Assembly: GCA_019422105.1 (NCBI GenBank)
Contig: JAHZDZ010000010.1
Coordinates: 62,001 to 126,000, forward strand
DNA from: Bacillota bacterium
Lineage (GTDB): Bacteria; Bacillota; Clostridia; Lachnospirales; Anaerotignaceae
DNA length: 64,000 bases
Reading direction: 5' to 3'
Part shown: in pieces, positions 1 through 8,510 of the stretch
Layout of the letters: each line of letters starts with the position of its first letter
Numbering within the stretch: the stretch's first letter is position 1
Program-made: the position numbers and the translations under genes
Notes under the pieces: generated by a model
Told to the model about the DNA's origin: nothing
The model's input: the letters and a program-made list of their open reading frames with translations, nothing else
Databases searched by the model: none

Positions 1-591
1 CTTTAAATCACGCATAGTTATTTTCCGCTGAGACAATAGAGGGTGATTTTTGTTCAGCATGATACACTCATTGTCAAAAAACAACAGTTTTTGAACAATA
101 TTCTGAGATTCCAAAAAGGTTGTCCAATAACCAATCGCATGTTGGGGTAGAGACACAATTCCAATATCAGCAGTACCGTTAAGGACTTCTATATACACAT
201 TTTGCGGAGGAGATTCCTTTATATTTATTTGCACTCTGTCCTTTTCCCTAAAGTGTTCCTTATAAAATTCTATGAGGCACTTCGTCACAAAACTGTGACG
301 GCTGGTTGTTATTCGGAGAGTTTTAATGGGATCATCCTTTTTGATATAAGCATCCTTAATTTGATTAAATTGACTCAAAACAAATTTTGTATCCTGCAGA
401 AACTGAAGTCCCTCCTCAGTTATGGACACCCCATTGCTCTTGCGTATAAAAATTGTAATACTCAATTCCTTTTCCAGACGTTTGATTGATTTGCTGAGAC
501 TTGACTGCGAAAGAAAAAGATTTTGTGCGGCCTTGTTGATGGAGCCGTATCTTGCTACTGCGTCAACATAAACCAGTTGATAAAAGGTCAT
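1..591 (-). CDS. LysR-family transcriptional regulator (3' end beyond window)
   Basis: Reading the minus strand from an ATG at 589-591, preceded by GAGGTG, gives an open frame of 197 codons that runs off the left edge. The N-terminus is a typical LysR winged helix-turn-helix: a YVDAVARYGSINKAAQ helix, then LFLSQSSLSKSIKRLE as recognition helix. The effector-binding domain begins at about residue 90 and is incomplete. The gene diverges from the transporter/peptidase operon at 839, with a perfect dyad between them, so it probably controls that operon in response to an imported compound. The family is clear; the effector is unknown. Confidence 0.9.
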   Translation of the reverse strand, partial: MTFYQLVYVDAVARYGSINKAAQNLFLSQSSLSKSIKRLEKELSITIFIRKSNGVSITEEGLQFLQDTKFVLSQFNQIKDAYIKKDDPIKTLRITTSRHSFVTKCLIEFYKEHFREKDRVQINIKESPPQNVYIEVLNGTADIGIVSLPQHAIGYWTTFLESQNIVQKLLFFDNECIMLNKNHPLLSQRKITMRDLK

Positions 592-710
592 TATTTTCAC
601 CTCTTCTTTTAAATGTAATGAGTACATTTTGTTTTTTTACATAGGTATGATGACCGTTTGCTTACATTTTTATTTTACTACAGAAAACAGGGATAAAAGA
701 TATGCCTTTT

Positions 711-729
711 TGTCATAGTTGATATGACA
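711..729. promoter_or_regulatory. Perfect inverted repeat in the LysR divergent promoter region
   Basis: TGTCATA-GTTGA-TATGACA is a 7-bp perfect dyad with a 5-bp centre, in the gap between the divergent LysR gene and the operon starting at 839. Size and place fit a LysR operator. Binding is inferred. Confidence 0.5.
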
Positions 730-838
730 TATGTATATTAACGCTGTTTTGTCGTTTATGCTACGATAACATTATAGATTAGTTGCGCGGCTACTCTTTG
801 TTGCTACTGAAAAACAGTGAAGCAAAGGAGGCAATAAG

Positions 839-1528
839 ATGGAAGAAAAAACAGATAAAGCAGTCGTAAAAAGCCAGACGCAAAAACAGAAGAAGGATGT
901 GGGGATTGTTGCTTATCTTTCCCTGATATTTGCCATTGTTTTTTTCTCAGGCATATTTAAAAGTGCCCATGGTCCTCTGGCTGCTCTTGATTTTACAAAC
1001 CTTCTGGGCTCCTTTGGCAATATGGGGGCACTCACAGAGGGGGCAGGAAAACTTGCTAATGATTTCAGAGGTCTTGGCGGAAGTGGAGCTAAAGACGGTT
1101 TTTTGTTTGCCATAACTTTATTTGCACCTGTTATGTTTGCCTTGGGCGTCGTTAAAATGGTAGAGCATTTAGGTGGCTTAAAGGCAGCACAGAAATTGCT
1201 CACACCAATTCTAAGGCCCTTGATGGGTATTCCCGGCATCAGCGGATTGAGCATGATAGCACATTTGCAATCGACTGACGCCTGCGCGTCCATGACAAAC
1301 CAAATGGTGCAAAACGGTGAAATGACGGAAAAAGAGCGAATTATTTACTGTGCCTTTCAGATTTCAGGCGGTGGGTTGATAACAAACTTCTTTTCCAGCG
1401 GTGCAGCGCTATTTCCTTTTTTTGTCACTGGTATGCCTATTTCGATTCCCTTGTTAGTCGTCGTTTTGTTTAAAATATTCGGTGCAAACCTTATGAGAAT
1501 CTTTTTGATCAGGTTTGGAAAGGAGTGA
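839..1528 (+). CDS. YjiH-like membrane protein, nucleoside-recognition (Gate) domain
   Basis: A 229-residue protein with a charged N-terminus and several hydrophobic segments (about 24-42, 85-105, 165-190, 200-225). The central segment with LTPILRPLMGIPG and LQSTDACASM is typical of nucleoside-recognition/Gate domain proteins. E. coli YjiH has nearly the same length and is encoded next to YjiG and the isoaspartyl dipeptidase gene iadA; here too a YjiG-like gene follows. AAAGGAGG lies 8-15 bases before the ATG. It is the first gene of an operon with a carrier and a peptidase, so a role in uptake or export of peptide-like compounds is likely but unproven. Confidence 0.75.
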   Translation: MEEKTDKAVVKSQTQKQKKDVGIVAYLSLIFAIVFFSGIFKSAHGPLAALDFTNLLGSFGNMGALTEGAGKLANDFRGLGGSGAKDGFLFAITLFAPVMFALGVVKMVEHLGGLKAAQKLLTPILRPLMGIPGISGLSMIAHLQSTDACASMTNQMVQNGEMTEKERIIYCAFQISGGGLITNFFSSGAALFPFFVTGMPISIPLLVVVLFKIFGANLMRIFLIRFGKE

Positions 1529-1535
1529 AAAGGAT

Positions 1536-2006
1536 ATGGCGGATGAGAGAAAAAAAAATATTATTGACAGCTTTATAGATGGCGCAAATAATGGTCTTTC
1601 CATTGTAACAAAATCTACAATGCCTAATGTTATATTTGCTTTTATAATTATCAGAATACTGAACCTGACAGGGCTGTTGGATTTAATCGGTACGGTAATG
1701 GCTCCGATTATGGGGCTCTTTGGAGTTCCCGGCGTTGCGGCAACGGTATTAATGGCCAGTATTCTGTCCATGGGAGGAGGTTTTGGTGTTGCGGCCGGCC
1801 TGGCCACAGAGGGCTTATTGTCTTCTGCTGATGTAACGATTATATTTCCGGCGATTATGCTTATGGGGGCTTTTATACAGTACATGGGCAGAATACTGGC
1901 AACGGCAGGACTAAATTCTAAGTATTATCCCCATATGCTGATTATCTCTGTTATTAATGGCTTATTATCTATGCTTATTATGAGGGTGCTAATTGGATTT
2001 TTTTAA
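1536..2006 (+). CDS. YjiG-like membrane protein (SpmB-type nucleoside-recognition domain)
   Basis: A 156-residue hydrophobic protein with about four membrane segments and the PIMGLFGVPG and SMGGGFGVAAG motifs of the YjiG/SpmB group. I start it at the ATG at 1536, which has AGGAG at 1521-1525 and AAGGA at 1529-1533; an in-frame TTG at 1515 would overlap the previous gene and has a poorer site. YjiH- and YjiG-like proteins resemble the SpmA/SpmB pair and probably act together in the membrane. The substrate is unknown. Confidence 0.75.
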   Translation: MADERKKNIIDSFIDGANNGLSIVTKSTMPNVIFAFIIIRILNLTGLLDLIGTVMAPIMGLFGVPGVAATVLMASILSMGGGFGVAAGLATEGLLSSADVTIIFPAIMLMGAFIQYMGRILATAGLNSKYYPHMLIISVINGLLSMLIMRVLIGFF

Positions 2007-2042
2007 TACATATTCCCTGGAGTTTTTGAGGAGGGATAGGTT

Positions 2043-3428
2043 ATGAGCAAAGAAAAAAAGAAAGAAATGCTTCACACCTTTGCCCTTTTGTTTTTTATTG
2101 CCGCTGTGGGAGCTGCGCTAACGTTTGTCATACCCGCAGGGGAATACGAGAGGGAAACGGTCAATGGCATTACCTCTGTTATTCCTGGGTCTTATCACAA
2201 AACGATGCAATGCCCGATAGGACCGTGGAAGCTTTTTGTTTCTGTTGTCCAGGGATGGTCTTCCGCAAATCAGCTGATATTTTTGACGCTGGCTGTTGGC
2301 GCCGCCATTCAGGTTTTGGAAGATACAGGCGTTATTCATGCCAGTTTAAGTTGGCTGATACAAAAAGTCAATGGCCAAGAAGAATGGGTTATCATTATTT
2401 TTGCAGTTACTTTTTCCATCATTGGCGGCACGGGAGCCTTTTCTAATGCGGTGGTAGCTACTGTACCAATAGGAGTTTCACTGTCAAAGCGTCTTGGATA
2501 TGACGGCCTTGTGGGCTTTGGTATCACTTATGCCTCTGCATTTACCGGGTTTGCGGCCGGCTGGTCGAATGTATTTACAACAGTTATCGCCCAGCAAATT
2601 GCTCAGCTGCCTTATTTATCTGGTTTTGGCGTGAGAGTGGCAGAGCATTTCCTTTTTATGAGCATAACTCTTTATTTCATTTTACGATACTGCCGTAAAA
2701 TAAAAAAGGACCCATCACAAAGCCTTTCAGAGGAAAAGCCGGATAATATCGCTGTGGGCAGCGAGAAAGAGCTCGTTGTCACCCGACGTCACAAATTGAC
2801 AGGTATGGTAGGAATCGGATGTTTCGCAGCACTGATTGTAGGCACGATGAAGTTCGGATTCGGCACAACAGAGATGACGGCCATATTCCTTTTCATGATT
2901 GTACTATCCGGCCTCTGTGGGGGACTCGGAGTAAACCAAACAGCTGTATCTTTCGTCAACGGTTTGAAAAACACCTGTTATGCGGCTATTTTGATCGGTA
3001 TGGCTAAAAGCGTTTCCATGGTTTTGACAAATGGAAATGTGATAGACACTATTGTATTTTACATGGCAAAACCAATTACTTCAGTGAGTCCTGTCTTTGG
3101 TGCGCAGATAATGTATATTTTTAATTTCTTTTTCAACTTTGTTATCTCCTCCGGCTCGGGTCAGGCTATGGCAGTTATGCCTATTATGGTGCCTGTAGCA
3201 GACTTAGCCGGTATTACAAGACAGGTTTGTGTGGAGGCATATCGTTTCGGTGATTCACTTAGCAATCTTTTATGGCCAACAGCCGGCGCTATGATGGCCT
3301 CTATCGCAATCTCCGGTACAAAGTATACAAATTATTTAAAATGGGCGATACCCCTTGTACTCACCCATGCTATCTGTGGCTTTTTGCTGATAACACTCAT
3401 GCAGGCAGTACAGTGGGGGCCTTTTTAA
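2043..3428 (+). CDS. YfcC/DcuC-family membrane carrier
   Basis: A 461-residue polytopic membrane protein with about 12 hydrophobic segments. FVIPAGEYERE near residue 28, SIIGGTGAFSNAVVA, and FNFVISSGSGQAMAVMPIM near 365 are hallmarks of the YfcC branch of the DcuC (C4-dicarboxylate carrier) superfamily; members move dicarboxylates or basic amino acids and peptides. GGAGGG precedes the ATG. It follows the YjiH/YjiG pair and precedes an M20 peptidase, so I infer uptake of an acylated or peptide-bound amino acid that the peptidase then cleaves. Family call strong, substrate open. Confidence 0.85.
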   Translation: MSKEKKKEMLHTFALLFFIAAVGAALTFVIPAGEYERETVNGITSVIPGSYHKTMQCPIGPWKLFVSVVQGWSSANQLIFLTLAVGAAIQVLEDTGVIHASLSWLIQKVNGQEEWVIIIFAVTFSIIGGTGAFSNAVVATVPIGVSLSKRLGYDGLVGFGITYASAFTGFAAGWSNVFTTVIAQQIAQLPYLSGFGVRVAEHFLFMSITLYFILRYCRKIKKDPSQSLSEEKPDNIAVGSEKELVVTRRHKLTGMVGIGCFAALIVGTMKFGFGTTEMTAIFLFMIVLSGLCGGLGVNQTAVSFVNGLKNTCYAAILIGMAKSVSMVLTNGNVIDTIVFYMAKPITSVSPVFGAQIMYIFNFFFNFVISSGSGQAMAVMPIMVPVADLAGITRQVCVEAYRFGDSLSNLLWPTAGAMMASIAISGTKYTNYLKWAIPLVLTHAICGFLLITLMQAVQWGPF

Positions 3429-3468
3429 AAACAAACAGCGGATATAGTCAGGATAAGGAGGTTTTTAA

Positions 3469-4614
3469 ATGAGCGATGCAGAAAGAATTTTAGACTTAGC
3501 AAAGGAAATGACAGAGGAATTTTTAAATGTACTCCATGAGGCAGTAGAATTAGAATCACCATCATTGGAGAACAAAGAAGCATCAGATAAATGTTGTGCT
3601 TTTTTCCAGAAACTTTTCCGAGACGGAGGATTTCAGGTAGAGGTTTTGCCCCAGACAATGGTAGGTGATCATATTCTTGCAGAGTATGGTCAAGGAGAAG
3701 AACGGCTAATGATGGTTGGACATTATGACACGGTATTTCCGATTGGCACCATACAGAAAGCCCCTTGGAAAATTGAAAACAAAGAGGCATATGGTCTGGG
3801 CGCAATGGATATGAAGGGTGGGCTTTTGGAAGGATATTTTGCCGTAAGAATACTGAAAGAACTAAACCTTCTACCGCAAAAGAAAATTGTATTTTTCATT
3901 AATGCGGATGAGGAGTCAGGAAGCTATTATTCCAGTAAGCTGATTGTAGAGCAGGCTAAAAAATGTAAGAGCGTCATGGTTTTAGAACCCGGAAGGGGAA
4001 GACTGGGAGAAATTAAAACTGCCCGCTATGGCAGAGGGGTTTATAAAATTATCGCCCATGGTAAATCCACCCATTCCGGCAACAGTCCCCGCGAAGCAAT
4101 CAGCCCCATTATGGAACTGCTGCATCAGATCGAAATTGTGACAAAATGGAATGATTTTGATAAGGGAATTACTGTAACACCAACCTGCATTTTTTCCGGT
4201 GTGGAGGGAACAGCCATGACTCCTGACGACGGATGGTTTTCCATTGATGTAAGGACTTCAACTGCCGCCTACTCGAAGGAATTGGATGAAAAAATATTTG
4301 GCCTGGAGCCTTATATTGACGGGATACGGTTGGAAATACAGGGTGGAATCGAAAAACCCCCCTTTGATTTCAACGAGGGGAATCAAGCTCTTTTCCATCA
4401 CGCTGATATACTTGCAAGAGAGCTTGGTTTTTCTCTTGAGGGGGCAACGATGGGAGGAGGCAGCGACGGCAATTTCACATCAGATGCAGGAATACCAACA
4501 ATTGATGGTATGGGGATGACTGGCGCTGGTATCCATAATGTCAGTGAACATATTCATATAGACGATATTCCATATCATATTGCACTGTTAGCCCGAATGC
4601 TGCAAACATTATGA
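3469..4614 (+). CDS. M20 metallopeptidase, glutamate carboxypeptidase (CPG2)-like
   Basis: A 381-residue cytoplasmic two-zinc peptidase. The M20 residues are visible: GHYDTVF (His85, Asp87), DMKGG (Asp114, bridging), NADEES (Glu148 as base, Glu149), a zinc Glu in LEPGRG (173) and a C-terminal His in GAGIHNVSEHIH. The dimerization domain lies between about 185 and 300 and starts with GKSTHSGNSP. Absence of a signal peptide argues for intracellular cleavage of an imported substrate. The family removes C-terminal Glu/Asp from N-acyl or folate-like compounds. AAGGAGG precedes the ATG, 40 bp after the carrier gene, so it is probably cotranscribed with it. Confidence 0.88.
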   Translation: MSDAERILDLAKEMTEEFLNVLHEAVELESPSLENKEASDKCCAFFQKLFRDGGFQVEVLPQTMVGDHILAEYGQGEERLMMVGHYDTVFPIGTIQKAPWKIENKEAYGLGAMDMKGGLLEGYFAVRILKELNLLPQKKIVFFINADEESGSYYSSKLIVEQAKKCKSVMVLEPGRGRLGEIKTARYGRGVYKIIAHGKSTHSGNSPREAISPIMELLHQIEIVTKWNDFDKGITVTPTCIFSGVEGTAMTPDDGWFSIDVRTSTAAYSKELDEKIFGLEPYIDGIRLEIQGGIEKPPFDFNEGNQALFHHADILARELGFSLEGATMGGGSDGNFTSDAGIPTIDGMGMTGAGIHNVSEHIHIDDIPYHIALLARMLQTL

Positions 4615-4760
4615 AAATAGCCTTTGGATGGATGATTTGTGGGTGAATGAATTTCAAATCAACCGATTTCCATATAATTTTCATATCTATGTTCTGATGT
4701 AAAAAATATCCGGTATGCTTTACTCTATGCGCCGCAATTAGTAAAGCAAGTACTGCATAG

Positions 4761-4790
4761 GATACCGGCGTTTAAAAAAGCGTCGGTATC
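4761..4790 (+). terminator. Hairpin after the transporter/M20 operon
   Basis: GATACCGGCG and CGTCGGTATC form a 10-bp stem with one mismatch and a 10-base A-rich loop. The 3' tail (TATTTATCTATT) is only partly U-rich, so it could be a weak terminator or a processing hairpin. The rest of 4615-4834 shows no gene. Confidence 0.4.
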
Positions 4791-4834
4791 TATTTATCTA
4801 TTCAATTTTTGAATAAGAGGAGGAGTCATCTGTT

Positions 4835-4987
4835 ATGGAAAATTGTGGATTTTGGCAGTATGATAGAGGCAAAGGCGGAGAATCCGAACATGGGCAGAAA
4901 AGGATGGCGGAAAAAGCGGGTATTGCGCTGCAGGATTTCGTCTTTGGGATATGGAAACCGTATGTTTGGAAAAAAGGCATTCAATAA
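4835..4987 (+). CDS. Possible 50-residue protein or gene remnant
   Basis: An AGAGGAGGAG site at 4817-4826 stands 8 bases before an ATG that opens a 50-codon frame ending in TAA, 20 bp before the next gene. The peptide is charged, starts MENCGFWQYDRGKGGESEHG and ends WKPYVWKKGIQ. I do not recognise it. Without the strong ribosome site it would look like chance; it may be a small protein, a leader of the amidohydrolase gene, or the scar of a deleted gene. Confidence 0.35.
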   Translation: MENCGFWQYDRGKGGESEHGQKRMAEKAGIALQDFVFGIWKPYVWKKGIQ

Positions 4988-5007
4988 TATAAAAGGAGGG
5001 ATTTATC

Positions 5008-6117
5008 ATGGGCGGGGATATCAAAAAATATGTCGAGGACATGTATGACAGACTCCATGCTATACCGGAAAACGGATTTGAGGAGTTTAAGACATCGGCA
5101 GTTTTGGCGGAGGAACTGAAAAAATTCGGCTATGAAGTGACAGAGCATGTGGGCGGAACAGGCGTCATTGGTATACTGGACAGTCACAGGGAGGGCCCCG
5201 TTGTTGGGCTGAGAGCCGATATGGACGCTTTGGAGTATATCATAGACGGGAAGAGTGAAATGCGACATACCTGCGGTCATGATGCACACAGCTCCATGTT
5301 AATTGCCGCAGCAAAGGTACTGGCAGAGGAAGGCATTCAAAGAGGAAAGCTGATGATTATCTTCCAGCCTGCGGAGGAAAAGCTTTTTGGTGCCCTGCGC
5401 ATGGTTGAAAGCGGCCTTTTGAATGATGTACAGGAGCTTTTCGGTATGCATGTCCGGCCAGTGGATGATACCTGTCTTGGTAAAGCAACCCCTGCCTTAT
5501 GGCACAGCGCCGCAATTTTAATGACAGCAAAAATTAAAGGAGTATCCGCCCATGGGGCAAGACCTCATTTGGGCGTAAATGCGGTAGATGTAGCCCACTC
5601 TGTCATCGGGGCAGTAAATTCCATACGGGAGAACCCCTCCGTCTCCCACTCCGTAAAGGTGACAAAGGTTTCTGTGGGAGGAGATACCTATAACGCCATA
5701 CCCGATGAGGTATTTATGGCCCTTGATATGCGCTCTCAGACAAATCCTGTCATGGATGACATGCTGATGAAGGTAAAGCGGATATTCAAGGGAATTACAG
5801 AGGCCTACGGCGCAACCTACGAAATATTGAGCGAGGGCGGAGTGCCCGCGGCAGAGTATGACCAAGAAATGATTGCTGTGGCGGAAAAGGCGATTAAAGA
5901 CGTTCTGGGAGAAGAGGGAGCTATCGGCCCGCTTCACAATCCGGGCGGTGAGGATTTTCATTTTCTGACACAAAAGCTTCACTGCAAATCGGCCTATATC
6001 GGGTTGGGTGCAGATGCGGCGCCGGGGCTTCATCACAAGGATATGCATCTGAACAAGGAGGCTCTCATTTACGGTGTGAAGATTTTTGTCAATATTGCAA
6101 GGCAAAGGCTGGGATAA
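5008..6117 (+). CDS. M20D amidohydrolase (AbgA/hippurate hydrolase-like)
   Basis: A 369-residue metal-dependent aminoacylase of the M20D branch. GLRADMDALE near residue 68, RHTCGHDAHSSM near 87 (the metal-binding Cys/His pair), FQPAEEK near 115 with its catalytic Glu, and a C-terminal GLHHKDMHLNKEA motif are visible. The dimerization domain begins at GVSAHGARPH. Family members cleave N-acyl bonds of aromatic, indole-conjugated or p-aminobenzoyl amino acids in the cytoplasm. AAAGGAGGG precedes the ATG. With the upstream CPG2-like enzyme and carrier it suggests a scavenging route for N-acylated amino acids. Confidence 0.88.
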   Translation: MGGDIKKYVEDMYDRLHAIPENGFEEFKTSAVLAEELKKFGYEVTEHVGGTGVIGILDSHREGPVVGLRADMDALEYIIDGKSEMRHTCGHDAHSSMLIAAAKVLAEEGIQRGKLMIIFQPAEEKLFGALRMVESGLLNDVQELFGMHVRPVDDTCLGKATPALWHSAAILMTAKIKGVSAHGARPHLGVNAVDVAHSVIGAVNSIRENPSVSHSVKVTKVSVGGDTYNAIPDEVFMALDMRSQTNPVMDDMLMKVKRIFKGITEAYGATYEILSEGGVPAAEYDQEMIAVAEKAIKDVLGEEGAIGPLHNPGGEDFHFLTQKLHCKSAYIGLGADAAPGLHHKDMHLNKEALIYGVKIFVNIARQRLG

Positions 6118-6594
6118 AAAGTAAGACCCTTGATGCTTGAGGTTATCTTTTCAGCCGAATGGCGGAGCACATAAAAAAGCGGATAAAAAACCGTGCAGAA
6201 GCAACGTTTCAGAGTGCAGACAAAGTCTTTTTATACTGCGAAAGGGTTCGGGAATGGTCAGCACTCACTCCGCTCAAAAGGCGATCCGTGTCTCCGTCTG
6301 TCTTCGGGGGGCATGGTCAGTACATTTTTCGCTTTGCTCAAAAGCCGCTCCGCGGACGGCTCTATCTTTGGTACCGCCAGCGGTTAACATAACCGCGAGA
6401 GACTGCCGCTGCATGAAAGCTTTTCCCGCGTGCAATCCGCAGGAAAAGCAAACCGAAAGAGTAGTCCGGCAGCCAGAGGTCATTTCTCCCAAGGGGGAAT
6501 TTCTGACAGCCGGGGCTTTGCCCGACTGAGGAAAACAGCGGGTTTCAAGGCATTTATGCCTCCGAAACACGTCTGTTTATTCCTGAATATAAAC
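6118..6594. other. Non-coding stretch, locally GC-richer, with imperfect repeats
   Basis: About 480 bp without a convincing gene: the open frames on both strands lack ribosome sites and read as arginine/serine-rich noise. The GGTCAG...GCTCAAAAG pattern occurs twice (around 6257-6280 and 6312-6343), and small inverted repeats such as CGGGGC-TTT-GCCCG (about 6514) and ACCGC...GCGGT occur. Composition differs from the flanks. I read it as an intergenic repeat or a decayed insertion. Confidence 0.4.
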
Positions 6595-6652
6595 TCATCG
6601 AAAACCTGTTTTCGATGAAGGGTGTCGACTTTGTCGACACCCTTATTTTTTT
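6595..6652 (+). terminator. Back-to-back hairpins with rho-independent terminator
   Basis: TCATCGAAAA (6595-6604) pairs with TTTTCGATGA (6609-6618). Immediately after, AAGGGTGTCGAC (6618-6629) pairs with GTCGACACCCTT (6633-6644), followed by ATTTTTTT. The second hairpin is a strong terminator for plus-strand transcription from the M20 region. Confidence 0.85.
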
Positions 6653-6736
6653 CCGGGCACAAGTCCATACGATAAGAATAATGATTTGAAAAATACGGCA
6701 TATAATGAAATATACCTGTTTCTTGGAGTTGTTGGC

Positions 6737-7576
6737 ATGTTTTACATAAATTCCGTCAACGGCGTAAAAATCGCTGTTTATGATTTGAATCCTGCCGGAA
6801 GAGACACTGTGCTTATGATTCACGGATGGCCTCTGGATCAAAGAATATTTGAATATCAGAAACAAGCACTCATGCGGGAAGGTTATCGCGTTGTGACAAT
6901 GGATTTAAGAGGCTTTGGTTTCTCACAGGTCACAGCAGGCGGATATACCTATGATTGCTTTGCGGACGATATATATGCCGTCATAAGAGCTTTAAAGCTA
7001 AGGAGTTTTATTCTCGCCGGGTTTTCCATGGGCGGTGCCGTTTGTCTGCGCTATATGGGTCGTTTCCACGGCTATGGTGTAAAAAAGCTGGTGCTTCTGG
7101 CAGCCGCGGCGCCTTGCTATACTAAACGGCCAGGGTATCCTTACGGTGTGGAGCAATATTCGGTGGATATGCTCATGAAAGAAGCAATGACAGACAGGGC
7201 AAAGCTGTGCGCGGATTTCGGCGAAATGTTTTTTGCACAGCCCCACAGCAGGGAGATTAAAGACTGGTTTACGTCTATTGCACTGAATTCCTCCGGCATT
7301 GCCACTGTAAACTGCGCCTGCAGCCTCAGAGATGAGGATCTGCGGGAGGATATGGCAAAGGTCAGGGTGCCATGCGGCATTTTTCACGGGAAGAAGGATG
7401 AGATCGTACCCTTTGAGCTGGCGCTTCTCTTGGAGAGGGGAATCAAAAATGCGGTTTTGTTTCCCTTTGATAACAGTGGCCATGGTGTGTTTTATGATGA
7501 GTTATTCTATTTTAACCAGTGTCTGCTTGATTTTATGAAAGACCGATACAGTTATTATTTGCTGAAGGGGCAATAA
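6737..7576 (+). CDS. Alpha/beta-fold hydrolase
   Basis: A 279-residue serine hydrolase. The oxyanion-hole motif HGWP is at 29-32, the nucleophile elbow GFSMGG puts Ser at 97, the acid is in HGKKDEIVP and the base in NSGHGVFYDE. No signal peptide, so it is cytoplasmic. I start it at the ATG at 6737 with GGAG 8 bases upstream; an upstream in-frame TTG at 6686 has no ribosome site. A terminator lies on its 5' side, so it is transcribed separately. The substrate cannot be read from sequence; esterase, lactonase, haloperoxidase-like or C-C hydrolase activity are all possible. Confidence 0.85.
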   Translation: MFYINSVNGVKIAVYDLNPAGRDTVLMIHGWPLDQRIFEYQKQALMREGYRVVTMDLRGFGFSQVTAGGYTYDCFADDIYAVIRALKLRSFILAGFSMGGAVCLRYMGRFHGYGVKKLVLLAAAAPCYTKRPGYPYGVEQYSVDMLMKEAMTDRAKLCADFGEMFFAQPHSREIKDWFTSIALNSSGIATVNCACSLRDEDLREDMAKVRVPCGIFHGKKDEIVPFELALLLERGIKNAVLFPFDNSGHGVFYDELFYFNQCLLDFMKDRYSYYLLKGQ

Positions 7577-7788
7577 AGGTGTGGTTTAGTAAGTTTTTTG
7601 TGCAGCTATAAGGCAATATCAATCGGCCCTTTCACCTTTTATATGGATTTTGAATAAAATAGATCAGAAAGATGAACCGATATTTAACATGGAATTTTCT
7701 TCCCTGTACTTGCGGTGATACTATATTTTGTATTATAATGCAGGCAGAAGGACAGATGTGGTTGATAAAACAGACAGGAGTGTTTTTC

Positions 7789-7932
7789 GTGGACAGATTA
7801 TTTCACAGTGCTTTTTACAAATATCAAAACAGCAGGTTATATACATCTGCTTATTACATTGCGGGCTTTGACACCTTCAGGCCTCTTGCGGCTGTTTTTA
7901 AAAATTTTATAATGATAGGGAGAACCGCCTGA
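7789..7932 (+). CDS. Possible 47-residue protein
   Basis: A GTG start at 7789 lies 8 bases after AGGAG (7776-7780) and opens 47 codons rich in Tyr, Phe and basic residues, ending inside the 5' arm of a terminator. I do not recognise it. The match of ribosome site, start and terminator suggests a real small gene, but no homology can be claimed. Confidence 0.35.
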   Translation: MDRLFHSAFYKYQNSRLYTSAYYIAGFDTFRPLAAVFKNFIMIGRTA

Positions 7933-7957
7933 ATACACTATTTTCAGGCGGTTTTTT
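7923..7957 (+). terminator. Rho-independent terminator
   Basis: AACCGCCTGAA (7923-7933) and TTCAGGCGGTT (7943-7953) form an 11-bp perfect stem, followed by TTTT. It ends the transcription unit covering the small reading frame at 7789. Confidence 0.9.
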
Positions 7958-7994
7958 CATATAAAATATCGCTTGGCAAAGCGGACAACAGGGG

Positions 7995-8318
7995 ATGATT
8001 ATTATTTTAAAAATTAAGAAGTCTCACAGGGATGGATCATGGATAGTTTATAACCCCGATAATTTTCAGCTGCATACCCATTGCAGAAGCCTTCGGGCAG
8101 CGCTTGTTGTGCGGAACAATGTCAATCACAGAAGAATGCCGGAAAGCAGAGATATTGAGCTTGTTGTCAGTCATCTGAGGGTGACAAAAAATAAGAGGTA
8201 TGCCGCGCTTTTACAAAAACGGATTGAAGAATTGAGACAGGAAAAATACCACAATTATATAATTCACAGGGCGGAACAGGAACAGCTGTGGCAGAGAGCT
8301 TTGCCCAATGCGGTTTGA
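7995..8318 (+). CDS. Conserved-looking hypothetical protein, 107 residues
   Basis: A basic protein with an N-terminal beta-type segment, the central motif LHTHCRSLRAALVVRNNV, then a charged helix rich in Arg, Glu and Gln. The His/Arg-rich core looks like a small nucleic-acid-binding or regulatory protein, but I do not recognise the family. AGGGG abuts the first ATG directly, so initiation may be a few codons later (ATT codons follow). It stands alone between a terminator and a repeat region. Confidence 0.55.
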   Translation: MIIILKIKKSHRDGSWIVYNPDNFQLHTHCRSLRAALVVRNNVNHRRMPESRDIELVVSHLRVTKNKRYAALLQKRIEELRQEKYHNYIIHRAEQEQLWQRALPNAV

Positions 8319-8405
8319 AACGCTGCTGAGGAACATAGGAAATTACCTATTTTAAATATTGGATCTTGCCCAAACCCACTCGCTTTTTGTAAACAGTGAG
8401 ATAAT

Positions 8406-8445
8406 AGCCTATAGAAGCCGTGTATAAACGCGGTTTCTATAGGCT
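8406..8445. repeat. 15-bp inverted repeat
   Basis: AGCCTATAGAAGCCG (8406-8420) and CGGTTTCTATAGGCT (8431-8445) pair with one mismatch around a 10-base loop. No U-run follows on the plus strand, so it is a structured RNA or DNA element rather than a standard terminator. Confidence 0.55.
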
Positions 8446-8510
8446 CAAGGGGGAGATCCTTACCGGACAGCTGGGAATAAGTCCTAAAAATCCGAGAATG
8501 AATTATGAAA

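Noticed and set aside
1515..1535. TTG at 1515 as start of the YjiG-like gene
   Set aside because: It lies within the previous gene; the ATG at 1536 has better ribosome-site spacing and matches the usual length.
6137..6529. 130-codon frame on the plus strand as a gene
   Set aside because: No ribosome site, odd composition, overlapped by several equally long frames on both strands.
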